A DNA stretch of 64,000 nt from Geobacillus subterraneus (GTDB taxonomy: Bacteria > Bacillota > Bacilli > Bacillales > Anoxybacillaceae). Where the stretch lies: assembly GCF_001618685.1 (NCBI RefSeq), contig NZ_CP014342.1, forward strand, positions 744,001-808,000, in the 5' to 3' direction. Of the stretch, positions 30,665-39,131 are shown piece after piece. Under the pieces are notes generated by a model. That model saw only the letters and a program-made list of their open reading frames with translations. It was not told the origin of the DNA and made no database searches. Every line of letters begins with the position of its first letter. Position 1 is the stretch's first letter. The position numbers were made by a program, and so were the translations under genes.

Positions 30665-30678
30665 CGTCCGGAAGAAAA

Positions 30679-30707
30679 GAAGGATTTTTTGGAACGGTGT
30701 AGAATAA
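30679..30707 (+). promoter_or_regulatory. SigH promoter of the dnaG-sigA operon
   Basis: GAAGGATTT (30679-30687), 11-base spacer, GTAGAATAA (30699-30707). Both parts match the SigH consensus RnAGGAWWW-N11-12-RnnGAATWW at every position. The B. subtilis sigA operon also has a SigH-dependent promoter used at the onset of sporulation. Confidence 0.75.
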
Positions 30708-30761
30708 TAGGGGGTGTAAAGACGTCCCTTCCTACAGGAACAGGTTTGCCCGCTGCAACAA

Positions 30762-30912
30762 AGCGCCGAGAAAAAAGTGAAATTTTCTTCTCGGTGCTGA
30801 AATATAATATATCGAGTGCGTCTTCGGACGGTGCCGCTGTCATTGGCTGCTGCATAGGCAGCGGGACGAGAGCGGACCGCGGGTGATTCGGCCGCCCCGC
30901 TTTTGATTTTGA
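30762..30912 (+). other. Structured leader RNA candidate ending in a terminator-like hairpin
   Basis: Downstream of the SigH promoter the sequence can fold into an 11-bp hairpin (30762-30772 with 30788-30798), a CCGCTG/CAGCGG stem (30834-30839 with 30859-30864), and GCGGG/CCCGC (30879-30883 with 30896-30900) followed by TTTTGATTTT. No gene lies in 30460-31244; the two longer open frames there show no protein-like features. It could be an attenuator or a small RNA gene; no known RNA family was recognised. Confidence 0.4.
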
Positions 30913-31027
30913 AGGTAAGGGGGAAGGCGAAACGGAGAGGCTTGAAAAAATGAAAAAATTTGTCGAAATCAAAAGGAAAATGGGCTTGCTGCCGAGAATA
31001 AATAGGTGAAGAGAACACGCATTATGA

Positions 31028-31230
31028 AAGCCCACGGCCTCAGCCGCTGGGACGAAAGTATGGGGATGAAACAACCAAAAGCGTCCTTAAACCGGGCGCA
31101 TAGGGCGTTAAGCACCGGACGGGTATTTGGTTATGGAAGTCTTGTGGAATAAGAGTCACTGTCCATATGAAGACATGCAAGAAGCTCTGTAGTACACAAG
31201 AACCCCATGGCTTTAGCCATCAGGAGGTTC
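31028..31230 (+). mobile_element. Probable IS200/IS605-type remnant without transposase, in the dnaG leader
   Basis: Two imperfect palindromes frame about 150 bases: 31030-31052 (CCCACGGC, CTCA loop, GCCGCTGGG) and 31198-31230 (GAACC..ATGGC, TTTA loop, GCCAT..GGTTC). Their sequence style (GAACCCC..GGCTTTAGCC..GGAGGTTC) is that of ends of IS200/IS605 elements in thermophilic Bacillaceae. No tnpA or tnpB remains. The right arm ends directly at the dnaG ribosome-binding region (AGGAGGTTCAGGGGG). The part between may be an omega-RNA relic; this is inference. Confidence 0.5.
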
Positions 31231-31244
31231 AGGGGGTTGTTCAT

Positions 31245-33044
31245 ATGGGACATCGCATTCCCGAAGAAACGATTGAAGCGATTCGCCGCAGCATCGACAT
31301 CGTTGGTGTGATCGGCGAATATGTTCAACTGAAAAAACAAGGCCGCAACTATTTTGGCTTATGCCCGTTTCACGGGGAAAAGACGCCATCGTTTTCCGTT
31401 TCCCCAGAAAAGCAAATTTTCCACTGCTTCGGCTGCGGGGCAGGGGGGAATGCCTTTACGTTTTTGATGGATATCGAGGGCATTCCGTTTGTGGAAGCGG
31501 CGAAACGTCTTGCGGCCAAAGCAGGCATCGACCTGTCCGCCTATCAGCTGAACATTCACGGGCATGACGACGGCAAAACCGGCGAGGCCAAAGCGATGAC
31601 GGAAGCGCACGCCTTGCTGAAACGATTTTACCATTATTTGCTTGTTTATACAAAAGAAGGACAAGCGGCGCTTGATTTCTTGCAGGCGCGCGGATGGACA
31701 AAGGAAACGATCGACCGGTTTGAAATCGGTTATGCGCCGGATGCGCCCGATGCGGCGGCCAAGCTGCTCGAAAGCCATTCCTTTTCGCTTCCGATGATGG
31801 AAAAGGCGGGCTTAGTAACGAAAAAAGAAGACGGACGGTACGTCGACCGCTTCCGCAATCGCATCATGTTTCCGATTCATGATCACCGCGGTGAGACGGT
31901 CGGGTTTTCCGGCCGCCTGCTCGGCGACGGGCAGCCGAAATACGTTAACAGCCCGGAGACGCCGATTTTTCGGAAAGGAATGCTTTTATATCACTTTCAT
32001 GAGGCACGGGTGCCGATCCGCAAGCGGCAAGAGGCGCTGCTCGTTGAAGGGTTTGCCGATGTGATTTCCGCCGTGCAGGCCGGCATTGATTACGCGGTGG
32101 CAACGATGGGCACGTCGCTGACTGAGGAGCAGGCGCGCATTTTGCGCCGCCATGCGGAAACGGTCACGATTTGTTATGACGGCGACAGCGCCGGAACGGA
32201 AGCCGCTTGGCGCGCTGCGGAACAACTGAGCGCGCTCGGATGCCGCGTCAAGGTGGCATCCATTCCGAACGGCCTTGACCCGGATGAATATATACGCGTT
32301 CACGGCAAGGAGCGGTTTGCCGGGGAAATCGCTGCCGCCCAGCCGCTCATGGCGTTTAAAATGACCCATTTGCGACGGGGGAAAAATTTGCAGCACGAAG
32401 GCGACCAGCTTCGTTATATCGAGGAAGTGCTCCGCGAAATCGGCAAACTGCCGAGTCCGGTCGAAAAAGATTATTACGTCCGCCAGCTCGCGGAGGAGTT
32501 TTCGTTGTCGCTCTCCGCGCTCAATGAGCAGCTGTCCCGCTGCGAGCGGGAAACGTCGATGCCGCGGAAAACGGCGGCCGGCGGAAAGGTTTCGCGGCCG
32601 ACGCTGGCGAAAAAGCTGCTGCCGGCTTTCCACAATGCGGAGCGGCTGCTGCTTGCCCATATGATGCGGAGCCGCGATGTGGCGCTCATCGTTCAAGAGC
32701 GGGTCGGCGGACGATTTAACATCGAGGAGCATCGGGCGTTAGCCGCCTATATTTATGCCTTTTATGAAGAAGGGCATGAAGCCGACCTTGGCGCGCTCAT
32801 GTTTCGGCTTCCCGGCGAACTGCAGCCGCTGGCGAGCGAACTGTCGTTGTTGCTGGTGGCCGATGAGGTTTCTGAACAAGAGCTCGGCGATTATATGAAG
32901 CATGTGTTGAATCACCCGAAATGGTTAATGCTAAAGGAAAAAGAGCAGGAAAAAACAGAAGCGGAGCGAAGAAAGGACTTTTTGACGGCCGCCCGCATCG
33001 CCAAAGAAATGATTGAGATGAAAAAAATGTTATCTTCTTCATAA
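31245..33044 (+). CDS. dnaG: DNA primase
   Basis: 599 residues. Makes RNA primers for replication and interacts with DnaB helicase through its C-terminal domain. Zinc-binding domain with Cys40, His43, Cys61, Cys64; RNA polymerase core with Toprim motifs EGFAD and DGDSAG; helicase-binding C-terminal domain (about 450-599). The ATG at 31245 gives the MGHRIPEETIEAIRR start known from B. stearothermophilus primase and has AGGGGG 8 bases before it. It heads dnaG-sigA, the macromolecular-synthesis operon without rpsU in front. In B. subtilis yqxD precedes it; it is replaced here by the long leader. Confidence 0.97.
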   Translation: MGHRIPEETIEAIRRSIDIVGVIGEYVQLKKQGRNYFGLCPFHGEKTPSFSVSPEKQIFHCFGCGAGGNAFTFLMDIEGIPFVEAAKRLAAKAGIDLSAYQLNIHGHDDGKTGEAKAMTEAHALLKRFYHYLLVYTKEGQAALDFLQARGWTKETIDRFEIGYAPDAPDAAAKLLESHSFSLPMMEKAGLVTKKEDGRYVDRFRNRIMFPIHDHRGETVGFSGRLLGDGQPKYVNSPETPIFRKGMLLYHFHEARVPIRKRQEALLVEGFADVISAVQAGIDYAVATMGTSLTEEQARILRRHAETVTICYDGDSAGTEAAWRAAEQLSALGCRVKVASIPNGLDPDEYIRVHGKERFAGEIAAAQPLMAFKMTHLRRGKNLQHEGDQLRYIEEVLREIGKLPSPVEKDYYVRQLAEEFSLSLSALNEQLSRCERETSMPRKTAAGGKVSRPTLAKKLLPAFHNAERLLLAHMMRSRDVALIVQERVGGRFNIEEHRALAAYIYAFYEEGHEADLGALMFRLPGELQPLASELSLLLVADEVSEQELGDYMKHVLNHPKWLMLKEKEQEKTEAERRKDFLTAARIAKEMIEMKKMLSSS

Positions 33045-33078
33045 CATGGTGGTATGAGTTTTTAAAGGAGGTAATGAA

Positions 33079-34206
33079 ATGGCTGAAAAACCAGCCCAAT
33101 CAAAGCAAGCGGAAGCTGCTGGCGATACGCTTGAGCAAGTGAAAGAGCAGCTCGCCGAGCTCGGCAAAAAACGCGGCATCCTTACGTACGAGGAAATCGC
33201 CGAGCGGCTTTCCGGCTTTGATTTGGACTCCGACCAGATGGATGAATATTACGAATACCTCGCTGACCAAGGCATTGAAGTGATCAGCGAATCCGACATC
33301 GAGACCGACCCGGATATCGACGAGCTGGTGAAGGAGGAAGAGTTCGACCTAAACGACTTGTCCGTTCCTCCCGGCGTGAAAATCAATGACCCGGTGCGCA
33401 TGTACTTAAAAGAAATCGGCCGCGTTCCGCTTTTGTCAGCGGAAGAGGAAATCGAGCTGGCCAAACGGATCGAACAAGGCGACGAAGAAGCGAAGCGCCG
33501 GTTGACAGAAGCGAACCTCCGTCTTGTTGTCAGCATCGCCAAACGGTATGTCGGCCGCGGCATGCTCTTCCTTGATTTGATCCAAGAAGGAAACATGGGC
33601 TTGATCAAAGCGGTTGAAAAATTTGACTACCGCAAAGGCTACAAATTCAGCACGTATGCGACATGGTGGATTCGCCAAGCCATCACAAGGGCGATCGCCG
33701 ATCAGGCGCGGACGATCCGCATTCCGGTTCATATGGTCGAGACGATCAACAAACTGATCCGCGTCCAACGGCAGTTGCTCCAAGACCTCGGCCGCGAACC
33801 AACGCCGGAAGAAATCGCCGAGGAAATGGACTTAACGCCGGAGAAAGTGCGAGAAATTTTGAAAATCGCTCAAGAGCCGGTGTCGCTCGAGACGCCGATC
33901 GGCGAGGAGGACGACTCGCATCTTGGCGATTTCATCGAAGACCAAGAAGCGACATCGCCGTCGGAACACGCCGCTTACGAGCTGTTGAAAGAGCAGCTCG
34001 AAGATGTGCTTGATACGCTGACGGACCGCGAAGAAAACGTGCTCCGCCTTCGCTTTGGACTCGACGACGGCCGGACACGGACGCTAGAAGAGGTTGGGAA
34101 AGTGTTCGGCGTAACACGCGAACGCATTCGCCAAATCGAAGCCAAGGCGTTGCGCAAATTGCGCCATCCGAGCCGCAGCAAACGGCTGAAAGACTTTTTG
34201 GAATGA
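33079..34206 (+). CDS. sigA: RNA polymerase major sigma factor SigA
   Basis: 375 residues, the usual length for Bacillus SigA. Region 1.1 (about 1-95, acidic), region 1.2 and 2 with the [16 protein letters not shown] start, the -10 recognition helix [19 protein letters not shown], region 3, and region 4 with the [30 protein letters not shown]. Start ATG after AAAGGAGGTAATGAA, 34 bases after dnaG. It ends the operon with a strong terminator. A SigH promoter upstream of dnaG would keep SigA supplied during early sporulation. Confidence 0.98.
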   Translation: MAEKPAQSKQAEAAGDTLEQVKEQLAELGKKRGILTYEEIAERLSGFDLDSDQMDEYYEYLADQGIEVISESDIETDPDIDELVKEEEFDLNDLSVPPGVKINDPVRMYLKEIGRVPLLSAEEEIELAKRIEQGDEEAKRRLTEANLRLVVSIAKRYVGRGMLFLDLIQEGNMGLIKAVEKFDYRKGYKFSTYATWWIRQAITRAIADQARTIRIPVHMVETINKLIRVQRQLLQDLGREPTPEEIAEEMDLTPEKVREILKIAQEPVSLETPIGEEDDSHLGDFIEDQEATSPSEHAAYELLKEQLEDVLDTLTDREENVLRLRFGLDDGRTRTLEEVGKVFGVTRERIRQIEAKALRKLRHPSRSKRLKDFLE

Positions 34207-34218
34207 CCGCTTTTTTCG

Positions 34219-34251
34219 TAGTTTACTTCCTCGGAAGTAAACTATTTTTTT
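34219..34251 (+). terminator. Terminator after sigA
   Basis: Perfect 11-bp stem (34219-34229 with 34234-34244), CTCG loop, then TTTTTTT. Confidence 0.92.
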
Positions 34252-34285
34252 CTCTTTTCTTTGACTGATGAAAGGTGATTGACGA

Positions 34286-34801
34286 ATGAATCGGCGACGA
34301 CGGGAAACGATTATCCGGGAAATTGAATATTGGAAGCGTTCGCGCCTTTTGCCGGAGCAATATTGCGATTTTTTGCTTGCCCTCTATACGGAGGGGGATG
34401 GCCGCCCGCGCAGCCGCCCGCATCCCGGTTTACTTGCTGCCGGTCTTTGTTTATTGTTGCCAGCCACCGCTCTTGCCATTTATTTTACTGAATTGTCATT
34501 CGTTTTGCAAACGCTCCTTTTGTCCCTTTTTTTGGCCGCGTGCCTCTTGCTCGTTTGGCGATGGCGGAAAGAGCGGCAGCTCCTTCATTTTCCGCTGATC
34601 GGCAGCGCGTGGCTGTTGCTTGTGGAGACGGTTGCTGTCAGCAGCCATTACTTCCCCGGCCAAACCGGTGCGCTCACAATGACCGTGCTGGCGAACTGTG
34701 CCATTTGGCTTGCCATTGGCCGCCTGTTTCGCCTCCGTTACTTTTTTCTTTCTGCCGTTGTCGGTGGGGCGCTTATGGCGGCGGTTGTTTGGTGGCGATG
34801 A
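34286..34801 (+). CDS. Conserved-looking membrane protein of unknown function
   Basis: 171 residues. A basic, helical cytoplasmic N-terminus (about 1-47, with EIEYWKRSRLLPEQYCDFLLALY) is followed by four to five hydrophobic segments (about 48-66, 70-88, 102-118, 128-144, 148-167). The ATG follows AAAGGTGA at good spacing and codon use looks like the neighbours, so it is likely real. I do not recognise the family beyond a resemblance of the N-terminal motif to small Bacillaceae membrane proteins. It has no counterpart between sigA and cccA in the B. subtilis order as I know it. No promoter is obvious; read-through from sigA is possible. Confidence 0.75.
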   Translation: MNRRRRETIIREIEYWKRSRLLPEQYCDFLLALYTEGDGRPRSRPHPGLLAAGLCLLLPATALAIYFTELSFVLQTLLLSLFLAACLLLVWRWRKERQLLHFPLIGSAWLLLVETVAVSSHYFPGQTGALTMTVLANCAIWLAIGRLFRLRYFFLSAVVGGALMAAVVWWR

Positions 34802-34839
34802 AGCCGGTTGTTTTTGTTTTGGAAACTTAGGGCTTTTCC

Positions 34840-34867
34840 TTGTCCGCTATTTACAGTAAAATAAAAT
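34840..34867 (+). promoter_or_regulatory. Possible promoter for cccA
   Basis: TTGTCC (34840-34845), 16-base spacer, TAAAAT (34862-34867), 43 bases before the cccA start. Confidence 0.45.
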
Positions 34868-34909
34868 TGTTTGCATCGTTCTTTATCATACATAAGGGAG
34901 GTAAAAGAG

Positions 34910-35272
34910 ATGAACCGCAATCCGCTCATCCCGTTTTTCATCATTATGGCATTCGGGATTGTGCTGACGTTCGTCTTGTCGTTTAAAGGGCTAGGCGATG
35001 CGAAAGAGATGGCCGAAGAAAAAAAAGGCGGCGAAAAAACGGAGCAGGCTGCTGAATTTAATCCGGAGCAGTTTTACCAACAAACGTGCATCAGCTGTCA
35101 CGGACAAAATTATGAAGGCGGCATGGGTCCGGCATTAAAAGGAGTTGGCGAACGGTTATCGGCGGACCAAATCAAAGATGTCCTGCAAAACGGACGCGGC
35201 GGCATGCCGGGCGGGCTTGTACCAGCCGAAAACCTCGACGCGATGACGAAATGGCTGGCCGGCTTAAAATAA
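34910..35272 (+). CDS. cccA: Cytochrome c-550
   Basis: 120 residues. Membrane-anchored c-type cytochrome of the respiratory chain. One N-terminal transmembrane anchor (about 5-25), a charged linker, and a small haem domain with Cys60-Ile-Ser-Cys63-His64 and likely axial Met99 (GGMPGG). The ATG at 34910 follows AAGGGAGGTAAAAG; an upstream in-frame start has no such site. B. subtilis cccA also lies just after sigA. It is followed by a terminator. Confidence 0.95.
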   Translation: MNRNPLIPFFIIMAFGIVLTFVLSFKGLGDAKEMAEEKKGGEKTEQAAEFNPEQFYQQTCISCHGQNYEGGMGPALKGVGERLSADQIKDVLQNGRGGMPGGLVPAENLDAMTKWLAGLK

Positions 35273-35287
35273 TAACGATGATTGACG

Positions 35288-35316
35288 TCCCTTTGCCTTT
35301 GGCGAAGGGATGTTTT
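35288..35316 (+). terminator. Terminator after cccA
   Basis: 10-bp stem with one G-U pair (35288-35297 with 35301-35310), TTT loop, then TGTTTT. Confidence 0.7.
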
Positions 35317-35447
35317 ATCATCTCGAACTAGGAGAGAGCGTTCCATTTATGCCATCAAAGTGCACAAAATTGGAAAAAGAAAGGAGGGAAATGCGGGCCG
35401 CCTTCGCACAGCAGCTTGGAGAAGGTTGGCTGCGCCGTTGTCGGATT

Positions 35448-36152
35448 ATGAACGAATTTCACCTATCAAAGCGGCTCGAAACGGTCGCTTCCTTCATCCC
35501 GAAAGGGGCGGTGCTCGCTGATATCGGTTCCGATCACGCCTATTTGCCTTGCTATGCCTGCCTGCGCGGCTATGCGGCCAAAGCCATCGCCGGTGAAGTG
35601 GCGGACGGGCCGCTCCGCTCAGCACGGCAGCAAGTGGAAAAGGCCGGACTTTCCCACCTCATTTCCGTGCGCAAAGGAGATGGGCTGGCTGTCATCGCTC
35701 CGGGGGAAGCGGATTGCATCACGATCGCCGGCATGGGCGGCTCCTTGATTGCCCGCATTTTAGGCGATGGAGAAGACAAGCTGGCGGGGGTAAGACGGCT
35801 CATTTTGCAGCCGAACATTGGCGCCGAGCTTGTCCGCCGCTGGCTCCTTGACCACGGATGGGAGCTGGTGGCCGAACGCATTTTGAAAGAGGATGGGCAA
35901 ATTTACGAAGTGCTTGTCGCCGAGCGCGGCGACGCGCGGCGGCCGTATCGCCATTTGGAGGCAGAACTGCTTTTGGGGCCGTTTTTACGTCAAGAAAACA
36001 GTGAGGTGTTTCGCGAAAAATGGCAGCGTGAACTCCGGCATTGGAAGCGGATTATCGCCGATTTGGCAGAAAAGGGAGAAAGTGAAGCGGCGCAGGAGAA
36101 AAAGCGCGAACTGGAGAAAAAAGTTCAATTGGTAGAGGAGGCGTTGCCATGA
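35448..36152 (+). CDS. trmK: tRNA (adenine-22-N1)-methyltransferase TrmK
   Basis: 234 residues. Makes m1A22 in tRNA. Rossmann methyltransferase with motif I LADIGSDHAYLPC and the AGMGG motif; a C-terminal coiled-coil arm (about 190-234). The start is uncertain: ATG 35448 gives MNEFHLSKRLETVA as in B. subtilis TrmK but has no clear ribosome-binding site; ATG 35391, 19 codons upstream, follows a strong AAAGGAGGGAA, although close to it. The frame is open through both. It overlaps the next gene by ATGA, as in B. subtilis yqfN-yqfO. Confidence 0.9.
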   Translation: MNEFHLSKRLETVASFIPKGAVLADIGSDHAYLPCYACLRGYAAKAIAGEVADGPLRSARQQVEKAGLSHLISVRKGDGLAVIAPGEADCITIAGMGGSLIARILGDGEDKLAGVRRLILQPNIGAELVRRWLLDHGWELVAERILKEDGQIYEVLVAERGDARRPYRHLEAELLLGPFLRQENSEVFREKWQRELRHWKRIIADLAEKGESEAAQEKKRELEKKVQLVEEALP

Positions 36153-37270
36153 GCCGCATTCCGTACGGCTATGAGGTCATTCAGCTTGTCGAGCAGCTCG
36201 CCCCGAAACCGTTGGCTATGGACGGGGACCCGATCGGCCTGCAAATCGGAACGTTGAACAAGCCGGTCAAAAAAGTGATGGTCGCCCTCGACGTGCTTGA
36301 AGACGTCGTCGCCGAAGCCATCGATCAACAAGCCGATTTAATTATCGCTCACCATCCGCCGCTGTACCGTCCGCTAAAGCGGTTGTCGACCGATGACGGG
36401 CACGGGCGGATGATTGCGGCATGCGTCAAGCACGACATTGCCGTCTACGCCGCTCATACGAACTTAGATGTCGCTTTTGGCGGCTTGAATGACTGGCTCG
36501 CCGAAGCGCTCGGCTTGAACGAAACGGCCGTGCTTGTGCCGACATACACGGAAGCGCTAAAAAAGCTTGTCGTCTATGTGCCAATAAGCCACGCGGAGGC
36601 GGTGCGGGCGGCTGTAGGGGATGCTGGCGCCGGTCATATCGGCCGTTACAGCCATTGCACATTCAACAGCCGCGGCATCGGAACGTTTTTGCCGGAAGAA
36701 GGGGCCCAGCCGTTTATCGGTGAGCAAGGGCGGCTTGAAGAAGTGGAGGAAGTGCGCATCGAAACGATCGTCCCGGCCTCGCTTGAGCGGCAAGTGGTCG
36801 AAGCGATGCTCGCGGCCCATCCATACGAGGAAGTGGCGTACGACATCTATCCGCTTGACAATGAAGGGCGACGCTTTGGACTCGGACGCATCGGCCGGCT
36901 GCCGCAGCCGGTGACGCTGCGCGCCTTCGCCGAACAAGTGAAAACAGCATTTTCTGTCCCAGCCGTGCGCGTCGTCGGCCGGCTCGAAGACCTTGTGCAA
37001 ACCGTCGCTGTGCTTGGCGGAGACGGAAATAAGTTTGTCGCCGCCGCCGCATTGGCCGGAGCCGACGTGTATGTGACCGGGGATGTGTATTACCATACCG
37101 CCCATGACGCTCAAGCGCTCGGCCTTCATCTCATCGATCCCGGCCATAACGTCGAAAAAGTGATGAAACAAGGCGTCGCCCGCTATTTAACCGCCGAGCT
37201 CGCGAAGCGGCAGTGGGAGGCTGAGGTGGTCGCTTCAACCATCGATACCGATCCGTTTCAATTCGTATGA
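36149..37270 (+). CDS. yqfO: Nif3-like dinuclear metal centre hexameric protein (YqfO)
   Basis: 373 residues. NIF3/DUF34 family with the PII-like insert typical of Bacillus YqfO (about 130-230). Metal-binding motifs include AHHPPLY and, near the C-terminus, VTGDVYYH and IDPGHNVE. A GTP cyclohydrolase I link is often quoted for this family but is not established. Start overlaps the trmK stop (ATGA). Followed by a bidirectional terminator with convergent ispH. Confidence 0.93.
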   Translation: MSRIPYGYEVIQLVEQLAPKPLAMDGDPIGLQIGTLNKPVKKVMVALDVLEDVVAEAIDQQADLIIAHHPPLYRPLKRLSTDDGHGRMIAACVKHDIAVYAAHTNLDVAFGGLNDWLAEALGLNETAVLVPTYTEALKKLVVYVPISHAEAVRAAVGDAGAGHIGRYSHCTFNSRGIGTFLPEEGAQPFIGEQGRLEEVEEVRIETIVPASLERQVVEAMLAAHPYEEVAYDIYPLDNEGRRFGLGRIGRLPQPVTLRAFAEQVKTAFSVPAVRVVGRLEDLVQTVAVLGGDGNKFVAAAALAGADVYVTGDVYYHTAHDAQALGLHLIDPGHNVEKVMKQGVARYLTAELAKRQWEAEVVASTIDTDPFQFV

Positions 37271-37282
37271 ACAGCAAACGAA

Positions 37283-37329
37283 AAAGGCTGTCCTGCAAGC
37301 GGTTCAACCGCTTGTTCAGGATAGCCTTT
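37283..37329. terminator. Bidirectional terminator between yqfO and ispH
   Basis: 13-bp outer stem (37283-37295 with 37317-37329, one G-U) that continues into an inner CAAGCGG/CCGCTTG stem. A/T flanks occur on both sides. Confidence 0.85.
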
Positions 37330-37348
37330 GTTCATGGATGAACGGTTG

Positions 37349-38299
37349 TTATTCTTCTTTCTTCGTTTTCACCTTCGGCAAGATTTTTTGCAGCGGCACT
37401 TTCCGCTCCCGCTCCCACGTAGCCGGATCGTTCGGATCAAACTGCTCTAAAAAGTCGATCACTTCTTTCGTAATCGGCGTCGGAGTGGACGCGCCGGCCG
37501 TGACAGCCACCTTTTTGGCATTTTTAATCCAGTTGATATCAATTTCCGTTACATCGGCGATGCGGTATGCCTTCGTGCCGGCAATTTCTTCCGATACTTG
37601 GGCAAGGCGGTTCGAGTTGTTGCTGCGCGGATCGCCGACAACGATTGTCACGTCCGCTTCCTTCGCTTGCTCGGCCACCGCTTCCTGGCGAAGCTGGGTC
37701 GCGAGGCAAATTTCTTTATGCATTTCGACATGCGGGTATTTTTCTTTTACTTTCGCCATAATATCAGCCACATCCCATTGGCTCATCGTCGTTTGGTTTG
37801 TGACCATGAGGCGTTCGTTGGTGAGTGAAAGCCGCTCCACATCGTCTGGCGTTTCGACGAGATGGATGCGCTCCGGATGGATGCCGACCGCTCCTTCCGG
37901 TTCCGGATGCCCTTTTTTGCCGATATAGATAATATCGTAGCCATCAGCGAGTTTTTGCTCGATGAGACGGTGCGTTTTCGTCACGTCCGGACAGGTTGCA
38001 TCGATCGTCACCAGCCCTTTTTCAAGCGCGCGTTTTTTCACTTCCGGCGACACGCCGTGGGCGGTGAAAATCACTGTGCCCCGATCAATTTTTTCCAAAA
38101 TCTCAAGCCGATTTTCCCCATCGAGCGTAATAATGCCTTCTTCGGCAAACGCGTCCGTGACGTGTTTATTATGGACGATCATGCCGAGGATGTAAATCGG
38201 TCGCGGTAGCGTTGGGTCTAACGCTGCGTTGCGGGCGATGACCATCGCATCGACCACCCCGTAGCAATACCCTCGCGGGGTAATTTTAATCACTTCCAT
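37349..38299 (-). CDS. ispH: 4-hydroxy-3-methylbut-2-enyl diphosphate reductase
   Basis: 316 residues. Last step of the MEP isoprenoid pathway, forming IPP and DMAPP. The three cysteine ligands of the 4Fe-4S cluster are Cys12 (GYCYG), Cys103 (DATCPD) and Cys198 (EICLAT). Conserved His and Glu motifs such as VHNKHV, TAHGVSP and KKGHPE are present. Minus-strand ribosome-binding site GGGAGGGAAAACG. ispG, the step before it, also lies in this window (45877-47001), on the same strand but in its own unit. Confidence 0.97.
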   Translation of the reverse strand: MEVIKITPRGYCYGVVDAMVIARNAALDPTLPRPIYILGMIVHNKHVTDAFAEEGIITLDGENRLEILEKIDRGTVIFTAHGVSPEVKKRALEKGLVTIDATCPDVTKTHRLIEQKLADGYDIIYIGKKGHPEPEGAVGIHPERIHLVETPDDVERLSLTNERLMVTNQTTMSQWDVADIMAKVKEKYPHVEMHKEICLATQLRQEAVAEQAKEADVTIVVGDPRSNNSNRLAQVSEEIAGTKAYRIADVTEIDINWIKNAKKVAVTAGASTPTPITKEVIDFLEQFDPNDPATWERERKVPLQKILPKVKTKKEE

Positions 38300-38419
38300 C
38301 GTTTTCCCTCCCTGCCGCCGACCGCGCGGCGGTTTTCACTTTCCATTATATCGGAGAGAAGGGGAGAAGACAAAGAATAACCGCCCTAAACGGCAGGCAT
38401 TGCCGGGGCGGGAGAGAGG

Positions 38420-38959
38420 CTATATATACAGTTTCGGCGTTGATGGCCTCGGCGCGACCGGCGTCTGTTTTTCTTGCGGTGTTTCACGCTTCGCCTGTGG
38501 AACGGAGCGTTTTTTGGCCGCCTGCGCAGCCGGCTTTTGCTTCGTTTCTTTTGCCGGTGCGCTTTCTGTCGGTTTCGTTTCCCCCTCTTCTTCATCGGCC
38601 GGTTTCAGCTCGCGAAAAATGCGGATCATGGCCGGCAGGTTGCGAATGAGCGGGCCATATTGCTGCACCATAGGCATGACGTTTTGCGCGATGCCGAGCA
38701 TTTTTTGCACGTTATTTAACATGCCGATGAATCCGCCGCTTGTGTTCGCTGTCGTGGCGGTGTTGGCTGCGGCGTTTTGCAGCAGCGGCAATCCCCACGA
38801 GGTCGGAGCGGCGGCCGGCGGCTGTCCGCGCGAAAATAAGCGGGCGAGCAGACCGCCGGCGCCGCCGGGGCGGGGAGCGCCAGCCGGCATGCGGGTGAAC
38901 GGAGCGGGCGGCATCCCGGCAAACGGGGAAGGCATCATCGGGGGACGGCTGTATCTCAT
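38420..38959 (-). CDS. yqfQ: YqfQ/VrrA-like protein
   Basis: 179 residues, low-complexity: Pro/Met/Gly-rich N-terminus (1-50), a short conserved helical middle (about 73-120, GMLNNVQKMLGIAQNVMPMVQQYGP-like), and a Lys/Glu/Ala/Pro-rich C-terminal tail. It fits the YqfQ-like family of Bacillus, sometimes called VrrA; the function is unknown and a spore link is only suspected. Start ATG with AAAGGAGGCGACTGCC on the minus strand. It lies upstream of ispH on the same strand. Confidence 0.8.
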   Translation of the reverse strand: MRYSRPPMMPSPFAGMPPAPFTRMPAGAPRPGGAGGLLARLFSRGQPPAAAPTSWGLPLLQNAAANTATTANTSGGFIGMLNNVQKMLGIAQNVMPMVQQYGPLIRNLPAMIRIFRELKPADEEEGETKPTESAPAKETKQKPAAQAAKKRSVPQAKRETPQEKQTPVAPRPSTPKLYI

Positions 38960-39058
38960 GGCAGTCGCCTCCTTTCTGTCGTACGGATGAACAATCGTCC
39001 TCCTTCATAAAATATGCGGGCAGGACGGGAAAGGTTTTTCCATCGCCATCGTCTTTAG

Positions 39059-39088
39059 TTGCGACGGGCCGCGAACATTCGCTATAAT
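39059..39088 (+). promoter_or_regulatory. SigA promoter for cshB-nfo
   Basis: TTGCGA (39059-39064), 18-base spacer, perfect TATAAT (39083-39088), 43 bases before cshB. Confidence 0.65.
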
Positions 39089-39131
39089 GATGAAGCGAAC
39101 AAAGGGCGCAGATAGAAGGGAGTGGTGGTTG

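Noticed and set aside
30868-30884. T-box-like sequence (AGAGCGGACCGCGGG) in the dnaG leader
   Set aside because: It lacks bases of the T-box consensus AGGGTGGNACCGCG, no stem I or specifier loop is visible upstream, and dnaG is not a tRNA-related gene. Similarity is probably chance in GC-rich palindromes.
30610-31074. 154-residue minus-strand open frame (and an 88-residue plus-strand frame at 30620-30886) in the dnaG leader
   Set aside because: Low-complexity Ser/Phe/Lys-rich translation, no ribosome-binding site, and it runs through hairpins and promoter elements.
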